Numbered from the stretch's first letter, positions 44,248 through 55,929 are shown. The stretch: DNA of 64,000 nt from Eleginops maclovinus (GCF_036324505.1 NC_086354.1:22786207-22850206); one strand, 5' to 3'. A program made the numbers and translations. The notes: generated by a model from the letters alone, not told the origin.

Positions 44248-45388
44248 CGGCAGGGTCAGCATCTCATCAAACCGTGATGACAGTGTGAGTCTGAAACCAA
44301 ATGGCTTTTTGTAAATAGTTATTTGCCACAGTCGACATGTGCTGCGCTGCGGGTAGAAAAAGAAAATCCATCCTGCGGTTTCTCTGCTCTCATTTCATTT
44401 ACTATATGGACGGAAAAGACGAAGTGAAGAGCTGCCTGCTGCTTCTCACTGTACTCAACATCACTCTGCACCGCGCTTTGGTTTGTCCGAAATGTCTACT
44501 TGGTAATTCAACATGCGTGTTTGAGAAGAAAGGGAGATGACAGGTTTCAGTCCCTCAGTACATGCTGCTCTTTTTTTATCTGCAGGGCGATTTTCTGCAC
44601 ACGAGACAACCTGGACTGAGACTCACAGAGGTATCTTGGCTCTGTTAACAGAAGAAGAAGAAGAATATCAGCAGCACGATTTCCATAATCCAAAGCCAAA
44701 GGGATTTATTTGAACAAACAACAAAAGATGTCTGATCCAGATTAATCTCAGTATGTCTGACATGGTAAGGCCTGCATGATACGCTGCATGGGAAAAGGAG
44801 ATGAAGATCTTATCAGAGGGAATAACGGAACAAAAGCAAAGACAGTTAAACTACTTCAAATAACGCGTGGAGGTTAAATAGCATAATGTAATTGAAGTGG
44901 CGCATATGGTTTATTTTATGTCTTGAACAACTGATTTACTTTTGTGTTGGTGCATTTTGCTGGCAATGGTTCAGACCCAGTCCCTCTTAAAAACAAGAGG
45001 GATTGTTTTTGAATTGTCCTGCACAGACAGAGATATTTCTAAGTGGATTTGGAAATCAGAGCTTGCATAACTCAGTCTCCTCATATAAACACTCAAAGTT
45101 CATGTCACTGGATGAACTTTGGCATGCTGACTCAAATCAGTCCATTTGCTCCATCCTTTTGTCCTGGAGAAGTGTGGACCCAGCTTGCCTGTAAGGACAC
45201 TGAATCCCAGAGAAATGATATCACAAAAGGGACCACCAGCCAAAAACTGTCACTGAGTGCACAGAGTCAGCCAAGTGACTCAAAGGAAATTGAGAGCAGA
45301 GGGCATTTAATCTTCCCTGGGTTGCTATTTTTCTGGTATCAAGACAGTGTGCATTCATCTGGGAATATTGTATAAACAAAGAGGGTTT
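44248..45388. other. Unique sequence; one secretory-like small ORF
   Basis: An ORF from the internal ATG at 44406 to 44540 (about 44 codons) gives a hydrophobic core LLLLTVLNITL followed by ALVCPKCLLGNSTC. A donor-like GGTAATTC overlaps its end. A Ly6-type first exon is possible, but no other exon is visible. The remaining sequence is unremarkable. Overall I treat it as non-coding. Confidence 0.4.
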
Positions 45389-45505
45389 TATTGAGACAGA
45401 ATTATACTTTTTGGCAGTTTTCCTTGTGTGTGTTATATAGTCATTAGTGCACGTCAATGGTCTGCAAAGGCTAAAATCCCAAAGTTTCCTCTAGAAAGAG
45501 TTTCT
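45389..45505 (+). mobile_element. TTAA MITE fragment H'
   Basis: ATTATACTTTTTGGCAGTTT, GTGTGTTATATAG and GTCAATGGTCTGCAAAGGCT followed by AAAATCCC match the left third of the family. It ends just before the next copy at 45517, so two copies lie head to tail. Confidence 0.75.
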
Positions 45506-45516
45506 TTCCATCACTT

Positions 45517-45911
45517 TTAAAGAGGCAATAGAAGGCTTTTGGGGATTTTCCCCTTCCTTTAGTGTTATACAAGTAGTTTCTCACATACTACCGCCCCCCC
45601 CCACCTGAAACGCCTCCATTTGACTCCTATCTTTACTTCCGGGATGAGTTTTTTGTGCATGTAAATGGTCTGCAAAGGCTAAATTCCCCAAATCCCTGAA
45701 ATGTAACACTCGCGCTTCTATTGGCTAGCGCTCCAACACGTTGTACGTGATAGGAAAAGGGGCGGGACATCTCTAAGCGGTTGACCGTTCACAAGAGAGC
45801 TGACCAGCTAACCTATCAGAGCAGACTGGGCTCTGGTTCAGACGGAGGGCGAAAAGAGGCATGAAATACACATATATGAACCCGAAAAGTAGCATAATAG
45901 CACCCCTATAA
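45517..45911 (+). mobile_element. TTAA MITE, copy H
   Basis: TTAA at 45517-45520, then AGAGGCAATAGAAGGCTTTT. It has CCTCCATTTGACTCC, a shifted GTGCATGTAAATGGTCTGCA, CTATTGGCTAGCGCTCCAAC, GGGGCGGGACATCTC, ATCAGAGCAGACTGGGCTCT and the right end GAAAAGTAGCATAATAGCAC. Part of the interior is rearranged: the GGTCTGCAAAG word follows, rather than precedes, the TTTACTTCCGG word. Confidence 0.85.
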
Positions 45912-46568
45912 TGTTTTTAAAATGGTATAACTCTTGCAACTTTTGTCTTATCCCCACTTCTCTGTTTTCTTTCCTGTCTATGCATGCTTACCACCTCTTT
46001 ATTATTCCCAAGTGATACCTCTGATATGATGAGTTGATACCTTATCACTTTATTATTCCTTCATTGTGGTGAAAAAGAAACCCCAAACAATACAAGTTAC
46101 TGACAGTAAATGAGCTCAGGCGTCGCTACTGAAACGGTGATATCCATTCCTGCTGAAGCGCTCATTTTTCTTAAACCTCTTTACTTCAAGCTAAAGAATG
46201 AGTGCCAATGATGAAGGCAATTAATGGCATCTAAAAAGGAGCCGTAAGCAATGATGCAGTGACTTAATCTGCTTTCTATTGCCGGGGCTATATTGAATCT
46301 GTCAAGTCTGCCTCTGTGCCACAATAGGCTTTTGTTCGGGGGGGGATCATGAGAGATGACTTGTGCTGGGGTGAGTGTCTCCAATGTTCACACACACCTG
46401 CATACACACACACAAACACATATTATAGCTTGAATGGGTAGATACAGACACACTTGTGTACACGTGTGTGATTACATGTAACACAAAGCCATTTTTTCAG
46501 AATGAAATACACATGCTGGGATGTAAAGATAAACAAACAGAGGTGATGGTACTGGTGAATTTGACTTT
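45912..46568. other. Unique non-coding sequence
   Basis: Short CA-rich words at 46390-46425. Nothing else recognised. Confidence 0.5.
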
Positions 46569-46835
46569 TTAAATATAATATATAGGACACAGCAATACAT
46601 TTTGGGGTTTTCCCTTTCCTATAGGCTGTTCTATAGGTTTTAGTGCATGTAAATGGTCTGCAAATGTAAAAATCCATGTGCCTGAAATGCCTCCACTGGA
46701 CTCCTTTGTTTACTTCCTCTAACATAGTGACATCACTATATAACACTTGCGCTTCTATTGGCTAGCGCTCCAACACATTGTACGTGAAAGGCTAAGGGGC
46801 GGGACATCTCCAAGCGGTTGACCAATCACAACAGT
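46569..46835 (+). mobile_element. TTAA MITE, copy I (3'-truncated)
   Basis: TTAA at 46569-46572 with a decayed terminus, then TTTTGGGGTTTTCCCTTTCC, TAGTGACATCACTAT, CTATTGGCTAGCGCTCCAAC, AAGGGGCGGGACATC and GGTTGACCAATCACAACAG. Similarity ends near 46835, so the right third is missing. Confidence 0.87.
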
Positions 46836-47333
46836 TGATTTTCCATTGGACAACAATTCTTGGTATGACTTCCAAATCCGGTTCCAGTTTGCATTTATAT
46901 TCTCCCCAGAAAACATGCTGTATTTTGGGCAAGATACGGGTATAGATGCACAGTCAAAGTCCTAGTCCTATCTTTCTCCCGCTGTCTGGTCAGCTGTGTT
47001 GGGGAACAGAGGCCCTGCGGGTTAATGGCTTGCCGGCCGCTGCCGGACAGAGAGATAGATGGTGGAATGAACGGTGTTGTGGCTGATTAAGTCGAGGGGG
47101 AGTTGCCATGTGTCCCGGTCGCTGTAGAGCCCTCTGCTCACCATTCATCAGCCGCTCTACAAGAAAACTAGAGCAGACCAGATGGATCACACACGCACAT
47201 ATGCAGCCGAGGGCAGTGTGTGTTTCCTGTGCGTTAATGACATATACTGTACACACTGATGCAAGACACATGGAGGATGCACAACACTTGAACTTTGTTT
47301 CGCAAAGGTTTGTATATATTGTGCATTTGCAGG

Positions 47334-47334
<1 letters not shown>
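46836..47334. other. Unique non-coding sequence
   Basis: 47015-47160 is GC-richer. ORFs of 97-128 codons on both strands extend into the CA tract and have no domain. Confidence 0.45.

Positions 47335-47379
<45 letters not shown>
47335..47379. repeat. (CA)22 microsatellite
   Basis: Uninterrupted CA tract. Confidence 0.97.
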
Positions 47380-48116
47380 ACTTAAAGTACCATTTATTTA
47401 AAGCCGCCAACATTTCACAACAGTGTACCGAGTGGGAAAATAAACTCTATAAGATGATCCATAACTCTCCCTTTCTAATATAAATACATGGTCTCACAAA
47501 CAGGAAGTGTAAGATAGTTTGTTCACCAAGTATCAGCATTGTGCTAAACAGAAGATAGCCAAACTGTCCGTCAGTAAACAAAGGCGGGTAAAAAAATAAG
47601 AGTGGGTTGTTATTACCCAACAGCACACATTTATACGTCACACACACAGAAATACAAAAAGGCAGGAGCAATATTCATTACCGTGCCACATTAAAAGACA
47701 GCACAAAATAGCATAAATGACTCTGCGCTCCAATAGCTTAATTGCTAATCTCTTCTTTTAGGACAGTGTTTATTTCATTAGCCACGTTGTGCGCCGATGC
47801 TATCTCCCAGCTAATTAACTTGTGTGGATTAAATCCCTTCCCCTTCATGCCGGGCGAGAAACAAACAAATGCATCGGCCGTCGTGTACACTGCTGCAGGA
47901 AAGACGGAGGAAAGCACCAGATGGACGTTATATTAACTGAAATAATGAAAGGGGGGAAACTGTTGTGAGTTTGTACATACTGGAGAATCTGTGGTTATTA
48001 TTGAAGGACATTTATAACCAATAAAGACTGATTGAAAGCTTTTAGGGCTGTTATCTACTTTGCTTTCAGATTCAAAGAGGACATATTTTTGTTTCAGATT
48101 TGTATTTCGTCCCTTT
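47380..48116. other. Unique sequence, enhancer-like at 47690-47940
   Basis: The block holds TAGCTTAATTGCTAATC, CATTAGCCACG, GCTAATTAACTTG and GGATTAAATCC (two inverted OTX/PITX-like half sites) in mixed-GC DNA. Regulatory role is inferred only. Confidence 0.4.
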
Positions 48117-48335
48117 ACTCTGATTGGTTAGCTGTCCGGCTCTGTTGTGATTGGTCAACCCGCTTAAAGATGTCCCGCCCCTTAGCCTATCACGTACAAT
48201 GTGTTGGAGCGCTAGCAAATAGAAGCACAAGTGTTACAATTTAGCCTTTGCAGACCATTTACATGCACTAAAACCTCTATAACACACTACAGGGAAGGGG
48301 AGAACCTAAAAAACAAACATGATAAGACCTCTTAA
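48117..48335 (-). mobile_element. TTAA MITE, copy J (one end missing)
   Basis: On the minus strand it begins at TTAA (48332-48335), then AGAGGTCTTATCATG, GTGCATGTAAATGGTCTGCA, CTAGCGCTCCAACACATTGT, AAGGGGCGGGACATC, GACCAATCACAACAGAGCC and CTAACCAATCAGAG. It stops at 48117. A deletion removes the TGACATCA word. Confidence 0.86.
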
Positions 48336-49029
48336 AACATTGTTTATCTTTAAACTGCATCAGATCTCTTTTGTTTGGACCTCAGTTGAAGGTGTTTCTG
48401 CATGCATCATACCTGGAGACTGATTGCTTCAAAGAAACTCCAGCATGCAGCACGCAGGCCTTGAAGAATGTGCCGTGGAGGAGGAACTGAGATGTCTGGA
48501 AGCCTTCACTGCTCTCAGTTTGTGTTAATCTGGTTCCTTAGTGCTAATCTATCACTCAGTCTCAGCTCTCTCATTGTGTCTGGACTGGTTTATCTCCACG
48601 ATGAGAAGCTGAGAATATAGTTGTTCGAGGCAAAGTGACAAGAGTGGAAATCTATGATGTGCCTGAAGTGTTTTGAAAAAGAAATGACTGATGTATTTCC
48701 ATCCCCTTCATTAGGCAGATTACAGTGAAAGGGCAAAGCATTTTTTGGCATTCACTGCAACTGCTGCTGAATCACTAAGATTTCATTTGGGAACTATATC
48801 TCTGTGGTGAATGAGACTGTATTAAAAACATAAATCATAACAGAGATGAGGTTGAAGCATTTGACTAGATATGGAATGAGTCTTGTAGTTCTTTTTTGGG
48901 GGCCAAGTCTTTAAAAAAATGCCCATCAAACGTGTTCTCTTGAGTTACAGAAAAAGAAGAATGCCTCTCAGCATGTTGTTGAGTTTGACGGACAAGGAAA
49001 AGGATGGATAGAGGCAGAGTTCGAGGTGT
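48336..49029. other. Unique non-coding sequence
   Basis: Nothing recognised. Confidence 0.5.
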
Positions 49030-49320
49030 ATGCCTGCTAGTTTGTGCCATTGCACTTCCCTCAAAACGTGATTTCTTTATCTCATTTCTCCGAGCGTGGA
49101 AACTTGGAGAAGGGAGGAGGTGGAGGAAAAAGAGAGGGCATGTTAGAGAGACACAAAGGGAGAAGCGTGTTTGCTGGTTTGTGTAATTGTGCTGACCTGA
49201 TTGGCGGTGAAAGAAAAACGATTTCTTTATCTCAGGACTGGGAAATAGGAAAGGGGGGAGAGGGAGAGAGAAAAGGAGGGGACTTTGAAAGAGAGGCACT
49301 GCACAGGGCGAGGGAGAGAA
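49030..49320. repeat. Purine-rich tandem duplication, ~140-bp unit
   Basis: GCTAGTTTGTGCCATTG ... CGTGATTTCTTTATCTCA (unit 1) recurs as GCTGGTTTGTGTAATTG ... AACGATTTCTTTATCTCA (unit 2). Each is followed by a GGAGAGGGAGAG-type purine tract. Overlapping ORFs here translate the purine tract and are not credible. Confidence 0.7.
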
Positions 49321-50559
49321 TGAATAAGAGTAAAATAGTGTGTGCTTCTGGATGTGTGTTTAAGAGTGTACATGCACAAGGTGCCTACAGAAGCAGAGTG
49401 ATAAAGAGTTCTGCAAAAGACAGCAATGAGAAAAAGAGAGGGTGCGATTAGAGGGAGAAAAGAGCGGGTTCTGAACTATTGAACGGCGTATCTGGCTATG
49501 TACGCAGCCATCTGCACGCCGGGCCCTGAACCCATTTAAATTCAGGACGATTGCACTGTTTCTCAAATCCTTCAGAGCTGAATGCTTGTTGCACCCCGCT
49601 GACAGGCTCAGAGGAGTAACACTGCCGCTGAAAACAGGAACAACAGCAGCGCACCAAGGGCATATCTCTTTGTCTGCTTAGAAAGGCAACATTATCTACC
49701 TGGCAAGTCTCTTTTACAACGGTAATCCTGGAGTTTCTCTTTTTGTGTTTCTTATTTTCAAGATGATAAGCACTTCAGTGTGTGGGGTTCTGGTACACAA
49801 TGCTCAAAAGGATCACATTCAGTCCAACAGTGTGGCTGTTACTGTCACATTAGCCGGCTAATAAAAATCAGTGTGGACAACGCACCGCCATAGTGCTTCA
49901 GAAATGACCCCATGATGAACCAGCACCTCTGCCAAAAATCTAACATTATAGGCTTTGAAAGGGATTTGTTGCATGGTATTAAATTAAGATGTATTTCAAT
50001 AGTCAATTTAAACTCAAAAGACCTTAAAGGGGAACATGTGTCTTTAGTTGACAAACGTTAGGCCGCGCCTGACTCAAAAGGGTCTTAATCCCAAACTTTG
50101 GGAACCTGTCCTCTGCTAATTTAGTGCAGTGCAAGACTGTTGAGTAAGTTGAATGGCTCAAGAACGCAGAGGAAGAGTCCGAGTCCGAGTAAGAAGAGAC
50201 AGCCTGATGACCTCCGGCTAAAACTACCATCTTGATTTGTATTTTTGCATTATCATAGCAGCAGATGCACTAGGACTTATTGCCGAAGTCTGTCTGTGTT
50301 TAGTTTTTTCCTCTTGAGGGACAGGGACAAAGGTTATTAAGGGTAGGTTTTGCCCAAAATGTGAAAAGGGACTCCTCATCTAACCAAATTGAGCATTTCG
50401 GTAACCAGGAAGGTATTACAAAATTAAAAAGCAAAAATCTCATCCTTCCCCCTAGTATGTGAACTGTTTCTGTACTGTTTTTGTCTTGATGAAATCCTGA
50501 TGTTGAGCATGGATACTTCTTTGTTGACACAGCAAGGATTGAACAAGCTGTAAATGTGT
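49321..50559. other. Unique non-coding sequence
   Basis: No repeats recognised. ORFs of 68-90 codons have no motif. Confidence 0.45.
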
Positions 50560-51480
50560 CAATGTTAGGCAACTAGAAGGCATCCCAACACGTCCAAAAA
50601 CACCTCAACCTACTGCGTCTGAAGCTTGGAACAATGGTTCAGCTCAAAGCCTCTAGAGATGTGGTTGAATGCCGGATATCCTTCAAAGGAAACTCAGTTT
50701 GGCACCTTGCATTTGGGATCTTAGTCCTTCTGGTCATTACAAAGAACTCAGGACCTTACTCTAGGCGAGGGTTGGTAGACCTACTGTCCTGCAGGGATGT
50801 GTACGTCACTTGTATTTTAATGCGTGGTACAGCTGGTACATGTCGTATCCGGTGTTTTCTGTATCAGTTGCAGCTGCCAGTGTGTGAAACTGCAGAGTCC
50901 AGCAACCATCTGAATCTCTGCTGTGACTAAGAAGAGCGTCAACCAAACCAAAATCTAAACCGAGTGCATCTGTGCACCCTCTTAGGATATCGCGCAGATC
51001 TGTGCATCTCATCAGCACCTATTCCATCAACACTTGGTCACCGACACTCGAGGGCAGCTTCCAGTTTCAGCCAGTGATGGATGGGCTGGTGGGAGGAGGG
51101 ATGTTGAACTCCAATCAGGGGATCCTTTGGGAGTGTTATCAATGGTCTATTCCCTGAAACATCTGCCACCCGGTTATCAATCATCCCACGACCACAAAAG
51201 CCGTCAGATGGAATGATGGTCTCTGCCACGAGGTCTTTGGCGGACAACACCTTTTGAGGTTTTCATCCTGGTATTTTGTCATTACATGATCAAAGCGATA
51301 GCGGGACGGGTTAGCACACTTTGACAAGGACAGTATCCTCAGCCTGTAATAAATCAATGGTTTCCTGGAAAAAGATAAGAGAATGCGTTGATGGATTTCT
51401 GAGCCTCGGGTATACACTGTACAACCAGGTTTATCTGATCTGTGAAGAGCATGGAGAGGTTGTTCCGGGGGAAGCAAGAG
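50560..51480 (-). other. Possible decayed coding sequence, unidentified
   Basis: Three successive minus-strand ORFs tile this stretch: 51181-51477 (98 codons), 51038-51250 (70) and 50806-51018 (70). The first two would join through one frameshift: DHVMTKYQDENLKR, then SAKDLVAETIIPSDGF. The composition is less A/T-rich than the neighbours. I recognise no family; it may be an unknown transposon gene, a pseudogene or chance. Confidence 0.25.
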
Positions 51481-52004
51481 TCCTCAATAAAAGCTGAAAT
51501 GTATCGTATCACTCCAGACAAAAATCTTATTTAAAATATGAGAAATGAAATTGGAGAAATGCTGTGTTGTCATCTTGCCGGAGTGCTTTTCAGTTGCAGT
51601 CAGCAAGGAAATCTGTGCAACCTCATTCAATTAAGTGAGATCTAGCTCTAGATGCATTTTGCCAATTCCTTTCCCTGAGAAATGTGAAGCTAGGGAGGAA
51701 GAAGCTGTTTAATTTAAACCATCAATCACATTTGTTATGAAGTACCTCTAAGCTTACATGAATGGAGTTTTTTAACATTTATTTAAAAAGCACACAACTG
51801 GTAAATGTTACACCCTGTTAGCATGTCTCTTCCGTGTTTTGGCATTCAGAGTGATATGGTCCATGGTGTTTGGTGTGATTACTCCAGATGCTGCCTGGCA
51901 TGTAACTAATGAGTCATGCTTCACCCCGGGTCAAGTCTGAGGCTTCTGCTGGGGCTTTGAAGCTTGTTTACCCTCCTGCCTGATACCCACGAGGCCTCAC
52001 TGCA
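51481..52004. other. Unique non-coding sequence
   Basis: Nothing recognised. Confidence 0.5.
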
Positions 52005-52018
52005 CCCCCCCCCCCCCC
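52005..52018. repeat. Homopolymer C14
   Basis: Fourteen consecutive C. Confidence 0.95.
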
Positions 52019-52552
52019 TTCGTGCCCCGCTCCTTTCCCTGCATACCTGCCAGACAAATTAAATACCTGTGCCGGAGAAAAAACATCACAAAAGCATCAA
52101 GTTGAAAGAGTTGGTTTGTGAAGGCTGACATGTCTCAGGCTCAACAGCTGTGCACGTTCTTATTCTTTGCACGAACTGCACTCTTCATCGACTCCCTCGC
52201 AGCAACACTGGGTGATTAAAGAATGCATTGGGTAGAGTATACCATAGGCAAAAGACTAGCTGCTCCAAGCTAATGCTATGAGCTCACGCATATCTCGAAT
52301 ATACTTCAGTGAGTTTCTCTGGATCCCTTTCAGGTGGGACATCAAAAGATAACAGGTGCGGTTTCACAGCGACATTAAATCTGACGTTATAAACAAAGAT
52401 ACAGAGACCCTAAGGGGACATTGTGCAAAAAAACCCAAATAAATAACTACCTTGTGTGCACAGGAACGCAGTTTTTAAATGAGGGCTCCATACAAGACAT
52501 AAAAGAAGAGTTTGGTTGCTCACAATTCAGTTATTGAAAGTGCAAATGTAGG
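52019..52552. other. Unique non-coding sequence
   Basis: Nothing recognised. Confidence 0.5.
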
Positions 52553-53250
52553 CATAGACACAGATTACTGATGGTAAATATAAGCAGCCCTTAAATCAGA
52601 CTTTAGTCCACCTGGAGTAAATTCAGCAGCTACCCTGCAGTATACAAAGCCATTCAAACTAGCTGCACCTTTACCAGCTCTGAGAACACTTTAATGATCA
52701 ATCATTATAAAACATATGAGAGATATTATTCTGAAATGGACCAATCAGACAATGACTACTTTTACTGTCGCTACTTTAAGTACATTTAGATGAGAGTACT
52801 TTCTACTTTCACTGGAGGAACATTTAGAATACTTTTACTGTGACAGAGTATTCCTACACTCTGGTACTTCTACTTTACTCAAGTACAAGATCTGAGTACT
52901 TCTACTTTACTCAAGTACAAGACCTGAGTACTTCTACTTTACTCAAGTACAAGATCTGAGTACTTCTACTTTTACTCAAGTACAAGATCTGAGTACTTCT
53001 ACTCAAGTACAAGACCTGAGTACTTCTACTTTACTCAAGTACAAGATCTGAGTACTTCTACTTTTACTCAAGTACAAGATCTAAGTACTTCTACTTTTAC
53101 TCAAGTACAAGATCTGAGTACTTCTACTTGACTCAAGTACAAGATCTGAGTACTTCTACTTGACTCAAGTACAAGATCTGAGTACTTCTACTTTTACTCA
53201 AGTACAAGATCTAAGTACTTCTACTTTACTCAAGTACAAGATCTGAGTCC
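52553..53250 (-). mobile_element. hAT-like element carrying a 31-bp minisatellite, copy 2
   Basis: This is the reverse complement of the element at 32843-34200. On the minus strand the body holds GAATACTCTGTCACAGTAAA, TCTGATTGGTCCATTTCAGA, GCTGCTGAATTTACTCCAGG and GTCTGATTTAAGGG. The minisatellite end stops abruptly at 53248 without the CAGAGGTGG terminus, so this copy is truncated or rearranged there. Confidence 0.78.
52862..53248 (-). repeat. 31-bp minisatellite, about 12 units
   Basis: Same unit as the array at 32853-33878, read on the other strand (TACTTCTACTTTACTCAAGT, then ACAAGATCTGAG). It has variants not obvious in copy 1, such as TTGACTCAAG and AAGATCTAAG, so the two arrays have diverged. 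Confidence 0.96.
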
Positions 53251-54133
53251 GTCTGCCTCCTCTGAGAGCTGGGATGTTCCTAATGCAGCAAAAACCGGAT
53301 GTGGAAGAGCGGCTAATGACACTTGAACATCTGCTCTGCTGCTCATTTTTTAACTCCAGCTACAAGACGGATTTCATGTATACAGCATGTTGAAGTTATT
53401 AAAGGAAGGGAAACTCTGGTATGGTATGAAGACTGCTGAATGCATCCATTTCATTTACCTACAGCATCAAAAGTAGGGAAGTGGTTTAGCCCCGATCAAA
53501 GTCCTTCATTATTTGGTATTTTTGAATGGATAAGTATCTATCTAATACTTCATAACAGTTTAAGGTCCCTGTATTTTGTAAACTATATATGTGCATGCTA
53601 CTGGATCTATGTACTTAAGGCACTGGTTCCAAACTAAAAATGGATCTTCTTGTTTCTTTACCTAGAAACACTCGTGGAGCTCTTTGTTCATAAACCCAAT
53701 TCAAAAGACTCCAACATACACAAGCAATGAAATTCCACACTTCCCAAACACCTCCTCCTTCCCAATGACCCCCATAAACCATCTTTGCACCTTCAGCTTT
53801 AAGCAAACAACACAATCAAAGCCAGACTGGGTAATGACCGACCGACAGTGATTGTCTCCGTGACCCATGTCGACTAAAGGTCAGCGCGGTAAACCCTCCA
53901 CTCCTCCGAAAGCGAAAGCAAGATGGTCTCCTTGCAGATTAATAAAGCCACTTCCTCCCACCCTCTTCCACCCCCCGCCCCACACCCAGCTTTATAACAA
54001 GTGATGGAGAAGCGCAATGTCTGAGACGGATCAAGGCAGGGCGAAGAGTCAGGAGGAAAGGAATCAGATGAAAATAAAAAAGTCAAGGAGGATTTCAGGG
54101 GATTTGCAGCAGCAAGCTCAAGGTTGCCTGCCA
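53251..54133. other. Unique non-coding sequence
   Basis: 53955-53995 is C-rich. ORFs extend into the TG tract. Nothing recognised. Confidence 0.45.
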
Positions 54134-54134
54134 G

Positions 54135-54183
<49 letters not shown>

Positions 54184-54186
54184 TGT
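54134..54186. repeat. (TG)n microsatellite
   Basis: TG units with a CG interruption near the start and a GG interruption near 54176. Confidence 0.96.
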
Positions 54187-55929
54187 ACGAAAAAGAGAGT
54201 GATGTGAGGCATTCAGTCTTGACCTTGCCATGCCGAATCCTATTTCTTTTTGGCTGTTGCCCGGCAACATCACCTTGACAGAGAGAAATGGTCGGAGAGA
54301 AGCGGAGAGACGGGGATAAAAACAGAAACAGGTCTCACGCCGACTTGATACTTTCATTTCACCCTTTCGCTTCAAAACCGTGCAGCTGCTCGTCCCTCCG
54401 CGACTACGGTTAACAGGGGTTTAATTTTTCCATTTCAGCCCTCGTGGGACCGGTCAAAGGTTAAAAAGGGGGCAGCCAGTAGCATTTCTGTGCCAGAGTG
54501 AAGGGGGTTTAGTAGCTTTAATCTGTGAGAAGTTATGGCCTTCACTTGTATCTGACCCTGGGGAAGCAGCAGGGCTGTTGTGAAGATCAAAGTCATCGTG
54601 CAGGACACTGTGTGTACCGCCTCCTAGATAAACATGATGTAATATCTGGGGGAGCGAGCAGCTGACCCCCAAAGGGCCCAGCCTCTTCACCCCAGAGTCC
54701 CAGCACAATAAGGGCTTCTTTTTTTTTCCTCCACCAGCTTCGATCAAAGGGGGAAGGAAATGATTGAGTGGCTTGTAACTCCCGTTGAAGCATTTAATAG
54801 AAATCAGAGAAGGGACCGACACAGGCAGGAAGATGGATCCTCAGCGGCCATCTGTAATCTCAAGGGGCTAATGCTGTGATGAAGTGTAAAAGCACATTTT
54901 CAGACTTTTGATAATCTTTCAAATTGTTCACAAGAGACCCTTAATGCAACAATTAAAAGGTGTTTTTTTATTTTGTAATATTTGGGCCATTATTCTGGTT
55001 ATAAGGCTACAATTATACCTATCAAGTTAACAACTGGGAGACCTGGGAATGATCTTTAAATTTAATTAAGAGTCAAACTAGATAAGAAATGGCAGCAGGC
55101 ATTCATTTTTTGCAATGGAAAAGCCAAAGATCAAGCAAAAGATATTCCATACTCATTTTGGATAAACATTTGGTTTGTCTTTATTTTTGAATTCTGGTGT
55201 CCTTTCGCCTAGAGTTGTCCGTATTGACATTGCATAAAATACATAGAAAATAGGTAGAAAATCTCATTGAATATACATTATATTGGTATATACTCTTTGT
55301 GTGCTTTTTGCACTTGAAAATGTGTGGAAATAAATAGTAAACCTTCTCTAAAAACAAAACAAACACTGTATGCTGCAAGCCTTTGGCACCGAAATCGCTT
55401 CAATTTGCAGCGACTGACACAGACATATCTATCTATATTACATCCATAACAGCAACATTTGTGGATAGATGAGCCACAGCTTTTATTTTTGATAGAGTTT
55501 AGATGGACAGAACAATCTAATGCATGTCAAACAGCCTCGCTGCAAAACCAGATAACAAAAGTAGAATAAAAAGGATGTCAGCAGCAGCAGGGAATGAGTT
55601 TCCACAGAAGATGGGATGAAGCACAAAACGACACAACACTACTACACACTTTTCATTTACTTGCTTTTAGCCGGAGTTATCCTGGTTCATCGGGGCATTC
55701 TTTATGGCTCGAAAGAAATTAAGTGCCCAAACCGCTTCATACGAGACCTTTATAGGTCAACAAACAAACACACAAACACTGCTCTAGCCTTTAGCAAGTT
55801 AGAAGGTGCAGTCTGCATAAATATTGGATTTAAATGCTGATTTCCCAAAAAATATGTTGTCATACTGGTCAGACAGGTAGATGTCCTTCAAAGTAATAGG
55901 CATAACATGGGGAATGCTATGAGAGCAAC
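54187..55929. other. Unique non-coding sequence
   Basis: No repeat family recognised. The 122-codon minus-strand ORF at 54454-54822 lacks any motif. 54900-55330 is A/T-rich. Confidence 0.45.

Noticed and set aside
47108..47401. 97-128 codon ORFs on both strands ending in TH/CV repeats
   Set aside because: CA-tract artefacts; no domain in the non-repeat part.
49044..49451. 135-codon plus-strand ORF, Lys/Arg/Glu/Gly-rich
   Set aside because: Composition follows the GGAGAGG purine tract and a tandem duplication; no domain.
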